Shown here: positions 35,927 to 45,132 of the stretch, piece by piece
How the letters are laid out: every line of letters starts with the position of its first letter
Position numbering within the stretch: the first letter of the stretch is position 1
NCBI GenBank assembly: GCA_022510745.1
Contig: JAFLSY010000007.1
Coordinates: 1-64,000 of the forward strand
Length of the DNA: 64,000 nucleotides
Source: Lachnospiraceae bacterium
GTDB taxonomy: Bacteria > Bacillota > Clostridia > Lachnospirales > Lachnospiraceae
Direction: 5' to 3'
Translations under genes and position numbers: made by a program
Notes under the pieces: model-generated
Database searches by the model: none
What the model was told of the DNA's origin: nothing
Seen by the model: the letters and a program-made list of their open reading frames with translations, nothing else

Positions 35927-37371
35927 AATGCAGCCCTCATACCGTTTGCTTTAATATCGTCCAGATAACCGCAGACTGCCTCAGCCAGTCCTTCTACCTT
36001 GGTCAGATCCTGTCCGTGGAAGTCTTCATTGGACAGATAGCTCTCTACGAAGGTTTTGGTATCCTTGCCGCTGTAGTCCCTAAAGAACTCTAACACCTGC
36101 ATATCGTCCAGTATCTTATACTCCTCGCCGTTGCGATGTCCGATCAATGCCTTCTCGCGAATCTCACTGCCGGTATAGAATGCCATCAAAGCAGCGATGG
36201 AGAATGTCAAATGCTCAGGCAGCTTTCCGTATTTCTCCACATAGCCCAACAGGCTGGGCAGACATCTTGCTCTCCACTTGGAAACAGAATTTAATGAGAT
36301 GGAGAGCAGCGCATGTTTGACATAAGGATTGTTGAAACGGGTAATGACCGCTTCCGCAAAATCCTTTAATTCCTTCTCAGGAAGGGTCAGGGTGGGAATT
36401 ACCTCGTCAAAAATCGTCTTCATCATGAAATTACGTACATCATCGTCCTGCATGGACTCTAAAACAATATCATTGCCTGCAAGATAGGAAGCCAGTACAA
36501 AAGAAGTGTGTGCACCGTTTAAAATGCGCACCTTGCGCTGCTTATAAGGCTTCTGATTGTCGGTAAAGATAACGGGCAGCCCCGCATCGGGCAGCGGCAG
36601 CTCTTTGCTGATATCCTTGCTGCTCTCGATAACCCAGAGTGCAAAAGGTTCACCGGTTACCAATATCCTGTCCTCATAACCCAGGCTCTCCCAGATAGAT
36701 TCGATTTCGTCCTTGGGATAGCCGGTGATGATACGGTCCACCAGTGTGGAAGTAAAGATGCAGGCTTCCTCTACCCAGGTCTTGAAGCCATCTTCCAGAC
36801 CCCAGAGTTCGATCAGCTGCATCACGCACTTTTTCAACATAATACCGTTGTCATCGATCAGCTCTACGGGAAGCATTACCAAGCCCTTGTCTATAGCGCC
36901 GTTAAAATGTGTATATCTGGTATATAAGAATTTTGTCAGCTTACCGGGGAAGGTCATGGGCGGATTCAGTTCAAATTTATCCTCGGGATTGAACACGATG
37001 CCGGCCTCCGTGGTATTGGATACCACAAAACGCAGCGTATCCAGCTTTGCCAGGTTGTCATATTTTTCGTACTCGCGATAGGTATCCACCACATCCGTCA
37101 CACTGGTTACCACGCGGTTTAGTACCTTGGGTTCTCCGTCCACGATACCCCTTAAGGATACGGTATACTGGCAATCCTGCTCATGGAACATATCCAGACT
37201 GCCAAATTCAATGGGCTTGATCAGCACAATGTCACCATCGAATTTGCCGGATTCGTTGGCAATATCAATCATATAATCCACAAATCCGCGAAGGAAATTT
37301 CCTTCTCCAAACTGCACTACTTTAATAGGTCTTTCTTTTTTGCCGCTTAAAGCTTTGTTCATTCGTTCCAT
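35911..37371 (-). CDS. uxaB: Tagaturonate reductase (altronate oxidoreductase)
   Basis: UxaB reduces D-tagaturonate to D-altronate with NADH. The 486-residue protein has an N-terminal Rossmann segment (VVQFGEGNFLRGFVDYM), the conserved SNTTEAGIVF, and the mannitol dehydrogenase-like C-terminal half with KVRILNGAHTSFVLASYL, whose Lys/Asn-His residues are catalytic in the family. Length matches the ~480 of known enzymes. The site GGAGAAGG precedes the ATG at 37371. It is the first gene of the uxaBA unit and its promoter carries an operator. Confidence 0.95.
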   Translation of the reverse strand: MERMNKALSGKKERPIKVVQFGEGNFLRGFVDYMIDIANESGKFDGDIVLIKPIEFGSLDMFHEQDCQYTVSLRGIVDGEPKVLNRVVTSVTDVVDTYREYEKYDNLAKLDTLRFVVSNTTEAGIVFNPEDKFELNPPMTFPGKLTKFLYTRYTHFNGAIDKGLVMLPVELIDDNGIMLKKCVMQLIELWGLEDGFKTWVEEACIFTSTLVDRIITGYPKDEIESIWESLGYEDRILVTGEPFALWVIESSKDISKELPLPDAGLPVIFTDNQKPYKQRKVRILNGAHTSFVLASYLAGNDIVLESMQDDDVRNFMMKTIFDEVIPTLTLPEKELKDFAEAVITRFNNPYVKHALLSISLNSVSKWRARCLPSLLGYVEKYGKLPEHLTFSIAALMAFYTGSEIREKALIGHRNGEEYKILDDMQVLEFFRDYSGKDTKTFVESYLSNEDFHGQDLTKVEGLAEAVCGYLDDIKANGMRAALCKTL

Positions 37372-37434
37372 TTTCCTTCTCCTAACACTTTCATTCTATT
37401 TGTATTACCCAGACATAATCCGATTTTACTGATA

Positions 37435-37448
37435 TGTAAGGGCTTACA
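37435..37448. promoter_or_regulatory. LacI-type operator at the uxaB start site
   Basis: The palindromic half-sites TGTAAG and CTTACA are separated by GG (TGTAAGGGCTTACA). The site overlaps the predicted transcription start of uxaB. It matches TGWAA-N4-TTACA seen at 7157, 7272 and 37626, but its GG centre departs from the CcpA consensus CG, which favours the local LacI regulator. Confidence 0.6.
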
Positions 37449-37453
37449 GGAAG

Positions 37454-37482
37454 ATTTTACCTCGTTTTTATCTTTTCGTCAA
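37454..37482 (-). promoter_or_regulatory. Promoter of uxaBA
   Basis: -35 TTGACG (37477-37482) and -10 TAAAAT (37454-37459) are spaced by 17 bases on the minus strand. The predicted start near 37447 lies inside the operator at 37435-37448. Confidence 0.7.
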
Positions 37483-37580
37483 TATACACTATCCATTAAA
37501 ATTTAGCATTTCCTTATGCAATTTTGACCCCACCTGTCATTATATCCAAAACCTCCCGCATTTTCTGTGGAAATTTGCTC

Positions 37581-37609
37581 TTGCATTTATTTTCTGCTTC
37601 CAGTATAAT
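37581..37609 (+). promoter_or_regulatory. Promoter of the LacI regulator and uxaC
   Basis: -35 TTGCAT (37581-37586) and perfect -10 TATAAT (37604-37609) are spaced by 17 bases on the plus strand. The predicted start near 37616 is followed at once by the operator at 37626-37639. Confidence 0.7.
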
Positions 37610-37625
37610 TTTTATAGAATTTTGC

Positions 37626-37639
37626 TGAAACCGCTTACA
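37626..37639. promoter_or_regulatory. CRE/LacI-type operator (TGAAACCGCTTACA)
   Basis: This site fits TGWAANCGNTNWCA at every position and lies just downstream of the regulator's start site, so it could mediate autorepression or catabolite repression of the regulator-uxaC transcript. Confidence 0.6.
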
Positions 37640-37695
37640 TTGTTATTTTCATAACGAAGAGGCGTTGCAAAAATTGTACTGATGTGGGTATTACT

Positions 37696-38721
37696 ATGAC
37701 GACAAATATGACCATTTATGACATCTCAGAAAAGGCCGGCGTTTCCATTGCTACGGTGTCCCGCGTATTGAACGGCAGCAGCAACGTCAGCGAAAAGACT
37801 AAGAAAAAAGTGCTGGATGTTATGAACCAGTACGAATATACCCCTAACGCATTTGCCCGGGGTCTGGGACTTAATACCATGAAGACCATCGGCATTATGT
37901 GCGCCGACTCCTCGGATCTCTATCTGGCTAAGGCCGTCTACTACATTGAAGAACTGCTGCGGGCCAACGGCTACGACAGCCTTCTCAGCTGTACCGGTTA
38001 CGACTTGGAAATAAAGGAAAAATCCTTGGAATTACTGATTTCCAAAAAAGTGGACAGTATCATCTTGGTCGGTTCCAATTTTATTTATGAAAAAGAAACG
38101 GACAACAAATATATTTCCGATGCGGCTGCCCAAGTTCCTATCATGCTGTTAAATGCTTCCTATGAAGCCCCCAATGTATACAGTATTGTTTCGGACGATT
38201 ACACTTCCATGTATGAAGCTACCCTACAGATGATCGCTTCCGGCAGAAAGGATATTTTATACTTTTATAATTCCACCTCCTACAGCGGTAAACGCAAGCT
38301 TTCCGGCTATCGTGCGGCTATGGAGGAGGCCGGTCTATTAAAAAGCGGCAGTCTGATGCAGTTCTACATGGGCTCTCATGAGGATATACATGCTATGGCG
38401 GACCAGCTTGCCAAGGCACGCAGCAAAGGACTCTTTTTCAACGGCGTCATTGCTGCGGATGACAATCTGGCACTGGCCGCGGTAAAGTACGCACAGTTAA
38501 ACGGCCTGAAAATACCTGAGGAGCTTTCCGTTATCGGATATAATAACTCTCTGCTGACAACCTGCTGTAACCCTGAACTGACTTCCATTGACAACAAGTT
38601 AGAAACCCTTTGTCAGCATCTGATCACCACTCTGATGGGTATATTAAGCGGCAGCGAGATGCCCAAGAAGACCGTTTTCTCCGGAGAGATCATTCACCGG
38701 GGTACCACTTGTCTGCAGTAG
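37696..38721 (+). CDS. LacI-family transcriptional regulator, probably of uronate use
   Basis: About 341 residues: an N-terminal helix-turn-helix with MTIYDISEKAGVSIATVSRV, the hinge NAFARGLGLNTMKTIGI, and a periplasmic-binding-protein-like effector domain with DDYTSMYEATLQMI and DDNLALAAVKYAQ. The family binds a sugar-derived ligand and releases its operator. It is divergent from uxaB and precedes uxaC by 76 bases, so galacturonate control is inferred. The start is uncertain: GTG at 37684, ATG at 37696 and ATG at 37708 all lack a strong ribosome site. Confidence 0.88.
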   Translation: MTTNMTIYDISEKAGVSIATVSRVLNGSSNVSEKTKKKVLDVMNQYEYTPNAFARGLGLNTMKTIGIMCADSSDLYLAKAVYYIEELLRANGYDSLLSCTGYDLEIKEKSLELLISKKVDSIILVGSNFIYEKETDNKYISDAAAQVPIMLLNASYEAPNVYSIVSDDYTSMYEATLQMIASGRKDILYFYNSTSYSGKRKLSGYRAAMEEAGLLKSGSLMQFYMGSHEDIHAMADQLAKARSKGLFFNGVIAADDNLALAAVKYAQLNGLKIPEELSVIGYNNSLLTTCCNPELTSIDNKLETLCQHLITTLMGILSGSEMPKKTVFSGEIIHRGTTCLQ

Positions 38722-38797
38722 TACCGGCTCGGCCGGATGACACAATAAATCATAATAAACAGCTGCCTCAAACAGGCCGCAGCACGGAGGTAAATCT

Positions 38798-40216
38798 ATG
38801 AAAGATTTTATGGACAAGGATTTTTTACTGGACAACGACACCGCAAAGGTGCTTTTTCATGATTATGCGGAAAAAGTGCCCGTTCTGGATTATCACTGCC
38901 ACATTAATCCCAAAGAAATTGCCGAAGATCGCAAATTTGACAACATCACGCAGGTCTGGCTTGGCGGCGACCACTACAAATGGCGTTTTATGCGCTCCTG
39001 TGGTGTGGATGAAAAATATATTACCGGCGATGCTTCCGACAAGGAAAAATTCTTCAAATGGGCGGAATGTCTGGGCAAGGCCATCGGAAACCCTCTTTAT
39101 CACTGGAGCCATCTGGAGCTGCAGCGCTACTTTGGCTATACCGGCACTTTGAATAAGAATACCGCAGAAGAAGTTTGGAATCTCTGTAATGCCAAACTGG
39201 CTGAGCCTTCCATGACCGTACGCAATATCATCCGTCAGTCCAACGTAACTTTGATCTGCACCACCGACGATCCTATTGACAATCTGGAATGGCATAAGAA
39301 AATTGCGGAGGATACCACCTTTGAAGTAAAAGTGCTTCCCGCATGGCGTCCCGACAAGGCCATGAACATTGAGAAGCCCGAGTATCTGGAATATCTCGAC
39401 AAACTGGCTGCTGTGGCTGAAATGCCTGAGATTACTACCTTTGCAGCTTTAAAAGAAGCGTTAAAAAAGCGCATGGACTTCTTTGCATCCATGGGATGCA
39501 ACGTATCCGACCATGCGCTTGAATATGTAATGTACTACCCCGCTTCCGAAGATGAGGTAGAAGAAATCTTCTTAAAGAGAAGAAACCGTATGATTCTCTC
39601 CAAAGAAGAGGAATTGAAATTCAAAACCGCATTCATGTTGTTTGTGGGCGAACAGTATCATGATCTGGATTGGGCAATGCAGCTGCACTACGGCTGCAAA
39701 CGTGATAACAACACCCTGATGTATGAGAAGCTGGGTCCCGATACCGGCTACGACTGTATCAACAACTACGCACCCAGCGCACAGATGGCAGACTTCCTCA
39801 ATGCACTGATTCAGAATGACAAGCTGCCCAGAACCGTTATTTACTCCTTAAATCCGAACGACAATCAGGCTATCGGCACCATCTTAGGCTGCTTCCAGGA
39901 TTCTACTGCCGTTGCAAAGATTCAGCAGGGCAGCGCATGGTGGTTCAACGATCACAAGACCGGCATGCAGGATCAGATGATCTCCTTGGCCAACTTAGGC
40001 AATCTCTCCGGCTTTGTAGGCATGCTGACAGACTCCAGAAGCTTCTTATCCTATACCAGACATGAGTATTTCCGCCGCATCTTATGCAACCTGTTAGGAA
40101 CTTGGGTGGAAAATGGAGAGTTCCCCGCTGACATCGTTATCCTCGCTGAAATCGTAAAAGATATTTCTTACAACAATGCGAAACGGTATTTCAAGTTCCC
40201 GATTACAGAGTTTTAA
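38798..40216 (+). CDS. uxaC: Glucuronate/galacturonate isomerase
   Basis: UxaC converts D-galacturonate to D-tagaturonate (and glucuronate to fructuronate), the first step of the route completed by UxaB and UxaA. The 472 residues match the family. Signatures are VPVLDYHCHINPKEIAED with the metal-binding His pair, the segment TTDDPID, and the C-terminal DSRSFLSYTRHEYFRR. The start follows ACGGAGG. It is probably cotranscribed with the LacI gene upstream and ends at a strong terminator. Confidence 0.96.
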   Translation: MKDFMDKDFLLDNDTAKVLFHDYAEKVPVLDYHCHINPKEIAEDRKFDNITQVWLGGDHYKWRFMRSCGVDEKYITGDASDKEKFFKWAECLGKAIGNPLYHWSHLELQRYFGYTGTLNKNTAEEVWNLCNAKLAEPSMTVRNIIRQSNVTLICTTDDPIDNLEWHKKIAEDTTFEVKVLPAWRPDKAMNIEKPEYLEYLDKLAAVAEMPEITTFAALKEALKKRMDFFASMGCNVSDHALEYVMYYPASEDEVEEIFLKRRNRMILSKEEELKFKTAFMLFVGEQYHDLDWAMQLHYGCKRDNNTLMYEKLGPDTGYDCINNYAPSAQMADFLNALIQNDKLPRTVIYSLNPNDNQAIGTILGCFQDSTAVAKIQQGSAWWFNDHKTGMQDQMISLANLGNLSGFVGMLTDSRSFLSYTRHEYFRRILCNLLGTWVENGEFPADIVILAEIVKDISYNNAKRYFKFPITEF

Positions 40217-40227
40217 AGTAAACTACC

Positions 40228-40259
40228 AAAAGAGCCGTATATGTATACGGCTCTTTTTA
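40228..40259 (+). terminator. Terminator after uxaC
   Basis: AAGAGCCGTATA pairs with TATACGGCTCTT, followed by a T run on the plus strand, 12 bases after the stop codon. The A run before the stem may let it serve the opposite strand too. Confidence 0.85.
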
Positions 40260-40277
40260 TTTGTGTGCTTCCTACGG

Positions 40278-41030
40278 TTATGCCTTCTTCAATTCTTCTG
40301 CCAAATCGCTTAAGTCCTGCCTGCGCTTTTCCCAATTTGCGATGTTCTCCTCATGCAGCCGTTTTTCTCCCTCAGTCATAAGACTCTCCGGCTTTGGGCT
40401 CGGCCAGTGCTTCCTTGCTTCCTGCATATCCATCAGCGACTTCTCCAAATAGGGCAGCAGCTCTCTTCCGTAAATATGGGCTAACCTTCGCAGATCTTCC
40501 ATACCGATGCCCGGCGCAGCCAACCCTTCGCTCTGATTCATCAGACGCAGATAGTCTGCATGGGTCTGTACGGATTCCCAAAGAGGCAATGCCTTCTTTG
40601 TCACCAGTTCACACACGGAGGCATGAATATCCTCCATGGATAAATAAGGACCCATATCAAAAGCAGGCGTGCGGATTATACCATTTTCCACCCAACAATA
40701 AGGTTTCGGAAAAGTCACATGATACCAAAACTGGTGCGTCCAGCCATCTTCCAGAGATTCTCCCAGATGATACCGAAAATGCATAAACCAATAGTGCAGC
40801 TTATCGGGCGGCACCGGCGTATCAAAGAGCGACAGTCCCACATTCATGGTAAACTGACTCCAATCTGAACTATTAAATTGGGATTTCTGAAGCTCAATCA
40901 GCTTTACAATGCCGTTTTCCTGCACCAGATAAATATTACTTCCCTTACGGCGAAATCCGTGAGGCTTTAAGATAGCATAAACATCATTCCACAGCTTTTT
41001 ATAATATTCTTTTAAGTCCACTGCATTCAT
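40278..41030 (-). CDS. DUF4304 family protein
   Basis: The 250-residue protein begins with LWNDVYAILKPHGFRRKGSNIYL, the mark of DUF4304, followed by strands with LQKSQFNSSDWSQFTMNVG and a helical, charged C terminus. The function is unknown; members often occur near polymorphic-toxin and immunity genes, but here its neighbours are metabolic. It overlaps the nitroreductase gene by the 4-base ATGA, so the two are translated together. Confidence 0.75.
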   Translation of the reverse strand: MNAVDLKEYYKKLWNDVYAILKPHGFRRKGSNIYLVQENGIVKLIELQKSQFNSSDWSQFTMNVGLSLFDTPVPPDKLHYWFMHFRYHLGESLEDGWTHQFWYHVTFPKPYCWVENGIIRTPAFDMGPYLSMEDIHASVCELVTKKALPLWESVQTHADYLRLMNQSEGLAAPGIGMEDLRRLAHIYGRELLPYLEKSLMDMQEARKHWPSPKPESLMTEGEKRLHEENIANWEKRRQDLSDLAEELKKA

Positions 41031-41557
41031 AGATACGTCACATTTTTCTCCACACTGTATTCATGGGGTTCCTTGCTTACTGCCTTATGCCCTGCCGCTA
41101 TGGCAATCTGAAACTCATAACCTTCCGGAATTTTCAGCGCATTAGCAAAATAATCCCTTTTCTCTCCGGTCATAGCATCTTTGATACATCCGATGATCAG
41201 GCTTCCCAAGCCCAGGCTTTCTGCCGCCAGGGAGATATTCTCTACCGCAATGCCTGCATCCACCGGACTCCAGGAAAACGCCTTCTCAGCGCTTAAAAGC
41301 AGTACGACGGGAGCTTCATAATAAAAATTGTGCGGAGGGTTCTCGATTCCTCTCTCTATATTTTTCACATTCTCAATTTCTGTCAGAATCGGGTTGTTCC
41401 CATCCACCACGGTAATATGTATCTCCTGTCTGTTGGTGGCCGTAGGCGCCTGTAATCCTGCCAGAATCAGGCTGTCCAGTTCCTCTTTGGTAAGCTTCTC
41501 TTCCGTGTAACCGCGGGTAGAGCTTCTTTTTTCAATTGCCTGTAATACCTCATTCAT
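41027..41557 (-). CDS. Nitroreductase family flavoprotein
   Basis: The 176-residue protein has the FMN-binding N terminus MNEVLQAIEKRSSTRGY with the conserved RSSTR, the segment LQAPTATNRQ, and the C-terminal half with AVENISLAAESLGLGSL. These are typical of NAD(P)H-dependent nitroreductase-type enzymes acting as homodimers. The natural substrate is unknown. It is cotranscribed with the DUF4304 gene downstream. Confidence 0.88.
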   Translation of the reverse strand: MNEVLQAIEKRSSTRGYTEEKLTKEELDSLILAGLQAPTATNRQEIHITVVDGNNPILTEIENVKNIERGIENPPHNFYYEAPVVLLLSAEKAFSWSPVDAGIAVENISLAAESLGLGSLIIGCIKDAMTGEKRDYFANALKIPEGYEFQIAIAAGHKAVSKEPHEYSVEKNVTYL

Positions 41558-41613
41558 GGTAAAGCCTCCTTCTCAGTTCACTCTTTATGATTTATTTTAC
41601 TTCCTATAGCATA

Positions 41614-42006
41614 CTAAAACCGGATGGTTACGGGCGCTTCGGTAAAGGAAGAAAATACCGCTGTTGCCTCTTCAAAATAGAGCACTTCGGTATTGTCATC
41701 CGTTGCGGAATACATTGCCTGCAAAGACGGATAATTTTCCAGCATATGGGCCTTTGCCTCCACACGCTCATCCCTGACTAACTTACCGGATACACGCAGC
41801 CACTTTCCACCGTCAAATGCACAGAGTTCCACTTTGGGATTTTTCTGAATCTGCTTGGATACCTCTTTTACCTTCCCCGTTTGGATATAGAGTTTGCCCT
41901 CAAAAATATCCACGGTACCGAAAGGACGTACTCTGGGCTGATCCTCCTCTACGGTTGCCAGATAATAAGTTTCGCACTTTTTTAAAAAATCGTAAACTTC
42001 CTGCAT
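41614..42006 (-). CDS. Pyridoxamine 5'-phosphate oxidase-like flavin protein
   Basis: The 130-residue protein starts at the ATG at 42006, directly after AGGAGGAAAG. It has the split-barrel pattern of the PPOX family: TYYLATVEEDQPRVRPFG, the strand KLYIQTGKVKEVSKQIQ, and KVELCAFDGGKWLRVSG. Such small proteins bind FMN, F420 or heme; the role is unknown. It has its own promoter and is divergent from the AraC-type gene. Confidence 0.85.
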   Translation of the reverse strand: MQEVYDFLKKCETYYLATVEEDQPRVRPFGTVDIFEGKLYIQTGKVKEVSKQIQKNPKVELCAFDGGKWLRVSGKLVRDERVEAKAHMLENYPSLQAMYSATDDNTEVLYFEEATAVFSSFTEAPVTIRF

Positions 42007-42042
42007 GGTAACTTTCCTCCTAACTATAAATAATACAATTTT

Positions 42043-42071
42043 ATTATATACAATCAAAAAAGCTCTGGCAA
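42043..42071 (-). promoter_or_regulatory. Promoter of the PPOX-like gene
   Basis: -35 TTGCCA (42066-42071) and -10 TATAAT (42043-42048) are spaced by 17 bases on the minus strand. Confidence 0.65.
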
Positions 42072-42084
42072 GTCTCCCCCACGC

Positions 42085-42113
42085 TTGCAATCCACTTGCA
42101 AATATCTTATAGT
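42085..42113 (+). promoter_or_regulatory. Promoter of the AraC-type gene
   Basis: -35 TTGCAA (42085-42090) and -10 TATAGT (42108-42113) are spaced by 17 bases. A second TTGCAA at 42097-42102 makes a direct repeat that could be a regulator site, perhaps for the AraC protein itself. Confidence 0.6.
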
Positions 42114-42151
42114 TATGATAGACGATTTGATTGCACACATGAGGAGCTGTT

Positions 42152-43000
42152 ATGATAGAAAAGAACCCTTCAAGTGGACAAAAGGACATTTCTCACATCC
42201 GTATTATCAGGGGAAAACGCAGTGCGGATTCTCCCCTGCAGCCGGATCATTATCACCAATATTATGAAATCTTTTACTTATTCTCCGGCAGCTGCCGATT
42301 TCTGTTAAAGGACACGCTCTACACTCTGGAAAAGGGAGATTTGGCTTTTATTGCTCCCGGCGAACTGCACCACTCCGTCTACTATCCGGGCATTACCTGT
42401 GAAGTTGCGGCGCTCTATTTTAAATCGGACTTTCTTTTTCCCTCCCTGTTTTCCTACCTGGGTGAGGAGAATATGCCTCCCCACCAGTCCTTTCGGGGTA
42501 CGGTTCCCGGGCTGTACCAGGAGGAGTTTGAAGGGCTGCTTACCAGAATGCTCTCGGAAAGCAGGCAGATAGACGAACTCTCATCCTCTTTTATGACCTG
42601 TTTTTTAAATGAGCTGCTCCTGTTTTTAAGCCGTCACTCTGTTATCTCCGAAAGCGAGCCGGATTTGGTAAATGCCAAAGACGCGGATATTATGGCTTCT
42701 GCCAAATACATTTACCGCAATTTTACAAAGCCCCTCACCCTGCAGGAAGCAGCGGATGTAGCGGGTTTAAGTACCACCTATTTTTCGCGAAAATTTAAAC
42801 TGCTGACCGGCATGGGCTTTAAGGAGTATCTGAATTATATCCGTTTAAAGCATGCTGCCGCCGCCCTGCTTACCACGGACAGCTCCATCACGGATATTGC
42901 CCTGGAATACGGTTTTAACGACAGCAGCTATTTCAAAGATCTATTCAAAAAAGAATACGGGAAATCCCCGAGAGAATACAGAAAAAGCCGCGGCCAATAG
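42152..43000 (+). CDS. AraC-family regulator with cupin sensor domain
   Basis: The 282-residue protein has an N-terminal cupin domain (about 20-110) with HYHQYYEIFYLFSG and the ligand-binding GDLAFIAPGELHH, and a C-terminal AraC pair of helix-turn-helix motifs (about 180-280) with LQEAADVAGLSTTYFSRKFK and IALEYGFNDSSYFKDLFKKE. Such proteins usually sense a sugar and activate transcription. It is divergent from the PPOX gene. The start follows GAGGAG; its stop lies inside the loop of the terminator. Confidence 0.9.
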   Translation: MIEKNPSSGQKDISHIRIIRGKRSADSPLQPDHYHQYYEIFYLFSGSCRFLLKDTLYTLEKGDLAFIAPGELHHSVYYPGITCEVAALYFKSDFLFPSLFSYLGEENMPPHQSFRGTVPGLYQEEFEGLLTRMLSESRQIDELSSSFMTCFLNELLLFLSRHSVISESEPDLVNAKDADIMASAKYIYRNFTKPLTLQEAADVAGLSTTYFSRKFKLLTGMGFKEYLNYIRLKHAAAALLTTDSSITDIALEYGFNDSSYFKDLFKKEYGKSPREYRKSRGQ

Positions 43001-43017
43001 GCTGCGGCTTTCTTTTT
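42983..43017 (+). terminator. Terminator overlapping the AraC gene stop
   Basis: AAAGCCGCGGCC pairs with GGCTGCGGCTTT (one mismatch) around a loop that contains the TAG stop, followed by CTTTTT on the plus strand. Confidence 0.75.
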
Positions 43018-43033
43018 GAATTATTTTTCTGAT

Positions 43034-44101
43034 CTAATATTCCTTAGCTTTCTCTTCCCCGTTTAAGACACGCAGTGCGCCCTGGGTCAGAGCCAGCAGT
43101 TCATCCTCGCCGGGATAAACGGTAAAAGGAGCGATCCAGCCTGCTTTCTGCTTTAAGTTGACAATGACATCCTCGCCGTAAGCAATACCTCCGGTCACAA
43201 TAATCTGATCCACTTTGCCTTCCAGCACGCATGCCATGGAACCGATATCCTTGGCAACCTGATACAGGAAAGCCTCCTTTGCCTCTGCGGCATGAGCATC
43301 TCCTTCATTCGCCATCTTGGTAACAGTACGCATATCGTTGGTTCCCAGGTAGGCGTTAAAACCACCCTTTCCTACCAGTTTACTGTATACTTCCTTCTCT
43401 GTATACTGACCGGAAAAGCACATTTTTACCAATGCACCGGAAGGTACAGCGCCTGCCCTTTCCGGAGAGAACGCACCGTCTCCGTCCAAAGCGTTGAACA
43501 CATCCACTACCTTTCCGTCTATGTGAGCACCCACGGATACGCCGCCGCCCATGTGTACAACGATCAGGCGCAGGGATTCATAGGGTTTGCCAATCTCTTT
43601 GGCATAGCGTTTTGCCACTGCCTTCTGATTCAGTGCATGGAACACGCTGGTACGGGGCAGTTCCGGTACACCGGAATATCTGGCAACGGTCTGCAGCTCG
43701 TCCACTACTACGGGATCTACAATATAGGAAGGAATTCCCAATTCATCGCCGATTTCTCTGGCTAAAATACCTCCCAGATTGGACGCATGCTGTCCCTGTT
43801 TTCCTACGATCAGATCTTGAAGCAGCTCATCGGTTACCGCATAGGTTCCTCCGGGAATGGGCTTTAACATACCGCCACGTCCCACAACTACATTTAAGGA
43901 TTTCATGTCAAAATTCTTTTCACTCAGTAAATCTGTAATAATCTTTTTTCTGAAATCCTTCTGGTCCACTATCGTGGCATACTGACCGATTTCCTCGGTG
44001 CTGTGCCTTAATGTTTCTTCAAATAACAGGGTCTCATCCTCAAATACACCGATCTTGGTGGAGGTGGAACCCGGATTGATGATCAAGCTTTTAATTGACA
44101 T
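43034..44101 (-). CDS. buk: Butyrate kinase
   Basis: Buk turns butyryl phosphate and ADP into butyrate and ATP, the last step of fermentation. The 355 residues begin with [15 protein letters not shown], the ATP-binding acetate kinase-fold motif, and carry [27 protein letters not shown] and the [13 protein letters not shown] loop. Length matches the clostridial enzyme. It follows ptb by 33 bases. Its presence means this organism can end the pathway by phosphorylation in addition to, or instead of, a CoA-transferase. Confidence 0.96.
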   Translation of the reverse strand: MSIKSLIINPGSTSTKIGVFEDETLLFEETLRHSTEEIGQYATIVDQKDFRKKIITDLLSEKNFDMKSLNVVVGRGGMLKPIPGGTYAVTDELLQDLIVGKQGQHASNLGGILAREIGDELGIPSYIVDPVVVDELQTVARYSGVPELPRTSVFHALNQKAVAKRYAKEIGKPYESLRLIVVHMGGGVSVGAHIDGKVVDVFNALDGDGAFSPERAGAVPSGALVKMCFSGQYTEKEVYSKLVGKGGFNAYLGTNDMRTVTKMANEGDAHAAEAKEAFLYQVAKDIGSMACVLEGKVDQIIVTGGIAYGEDVIVNLKQKAGWIAPFTVYPGEDELLALTQGALRVLNGEEKAKEY

Positions 44102-44134
44102 TTTCGTTTTCCTCCCGGATATTTTAGTTTCTGT

Positions 44135-45058
44135 CTACGCGTTCTTCTTCATTTCTTCTGCCACAACTGCTGCCAACGCCATGGAATTTACCTTGGTTTC
44201 AAAGGTATCGGAGCGGCTGGTCAGAATAACGGGAACCTTGGTGCCTGTCAAAATGCAGCCGTTCTTTACACCGGGCACCATATGTACAATGGCCTTGTAT
44301 ACCTGATTGCCCGCATGAATATCCGGGAAGAGCAGGATATCCGCATCTCCCTGAATTTTTCTGTCCGTAGCGCCTTTATGCTTTGCAGCCTCCGGGTCAA
44401 TAGCCAGATCCAAAGACAGGGGACCGTCGATAATACAACCGGTGATTTCTCCCGCCTCATTCATTCTGGTAAGCTCCGCCGCTTCCACGGTTACGGGCAT
44501 CTTGGGATTGACTACCTCCACTGCCGCAAGGGGTGCGATCTTGGGACACTCTATACCGCAGGCATTTGCTACCGGCAAGGTATTCTCAATAATATGTACC
44601 TTATCCTCTAAAGTAGGATAGGTCATAAATGCCACGTCGGTCAAAAACAGAAGCTGGTCGATAGCCGGAATATCAAATACACATACATGGGACAGCACAC
44701 CGCCGGTACGCAAACCCACTTCTTTATCCAGTACGCTCTTTAAGAAGTTCTTTGTATCGATCAACCCCTTCATATACATATCAGCCTTACCATCATGAGC
44801 CAGTTTTACGGCCTTTAAAGAAGCCTGAATCATATCCGGCTCGTCAATGATTTCATAGCCGGTCAGATCCATATTAATGGAAGCTGCGATTTCGCGGATC
44901 TTCGCTTCGTCACCTACCAAAATAGCCTCTGCAATTCCCCGCTTTTTTGCCTCTGCAACAGCCTCTAATACCGCCTCGTCCTGTGCCACGGATACGGCTA
45001 CCTTCTTCATGCCGCATTCATTTACTTTTGCAATCAGTTCGTCAAAACCTCTCTTCAT
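44135..45058 (-). CDS. ptb: Phosphate butyryltransferase
   Basis: Ptb converts butyryl-CoA and phosphate into butyryl phosphate and CoA. The 307-residue protein has the phosphotransacetylase-like fold with AEAILVGDEAKIREIA, the segment KGLIDTKNFLKSVLDKEVGL, and the C-terminal DIHAGNQVYKAIVHM and TSRSD. It is the first gene of the ptb-buk pair; the start follows GAAAGGGAAG. The pair is separated from the rest of the butyrate cluster by the ABC-2 locus on the same strand. Confidence 0.95.
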   Translation of the reverse strand: MKRGFDELIAKVNECGMKKVAVSVAQDEAVLEAVAEAKKRGIAEAILVGDEAKIREIAASINMDLTGYEIIDEPDMIQASLKAVKLAHDGKADMYMKGLIDTKNFLKSVLDKEVGLRTGGVLSHVCVFDIPAIDQLLFLTDVAFMTYPTLEDKVHIIENTLPVANACGIECPKIAPLAAVEVVNPKMPVTVEAAELTRMNEAGEITGCIIDGPLSLDLAIDPEAAKHKGATDRKIQGDADILLFPDIHAGNQVYKAIVHMVPGVKNGCILTGTKVPVILTSRSDTFETKVNSMALAAVVAEEMKKNA

Positions 45059-45132
45059 ATTCTTCCCTTTCCTTCGTTCATAAAAATTCCATCGTTAAAA
45101 TAATAACACTATCATATTTAAAAATCAACCCA

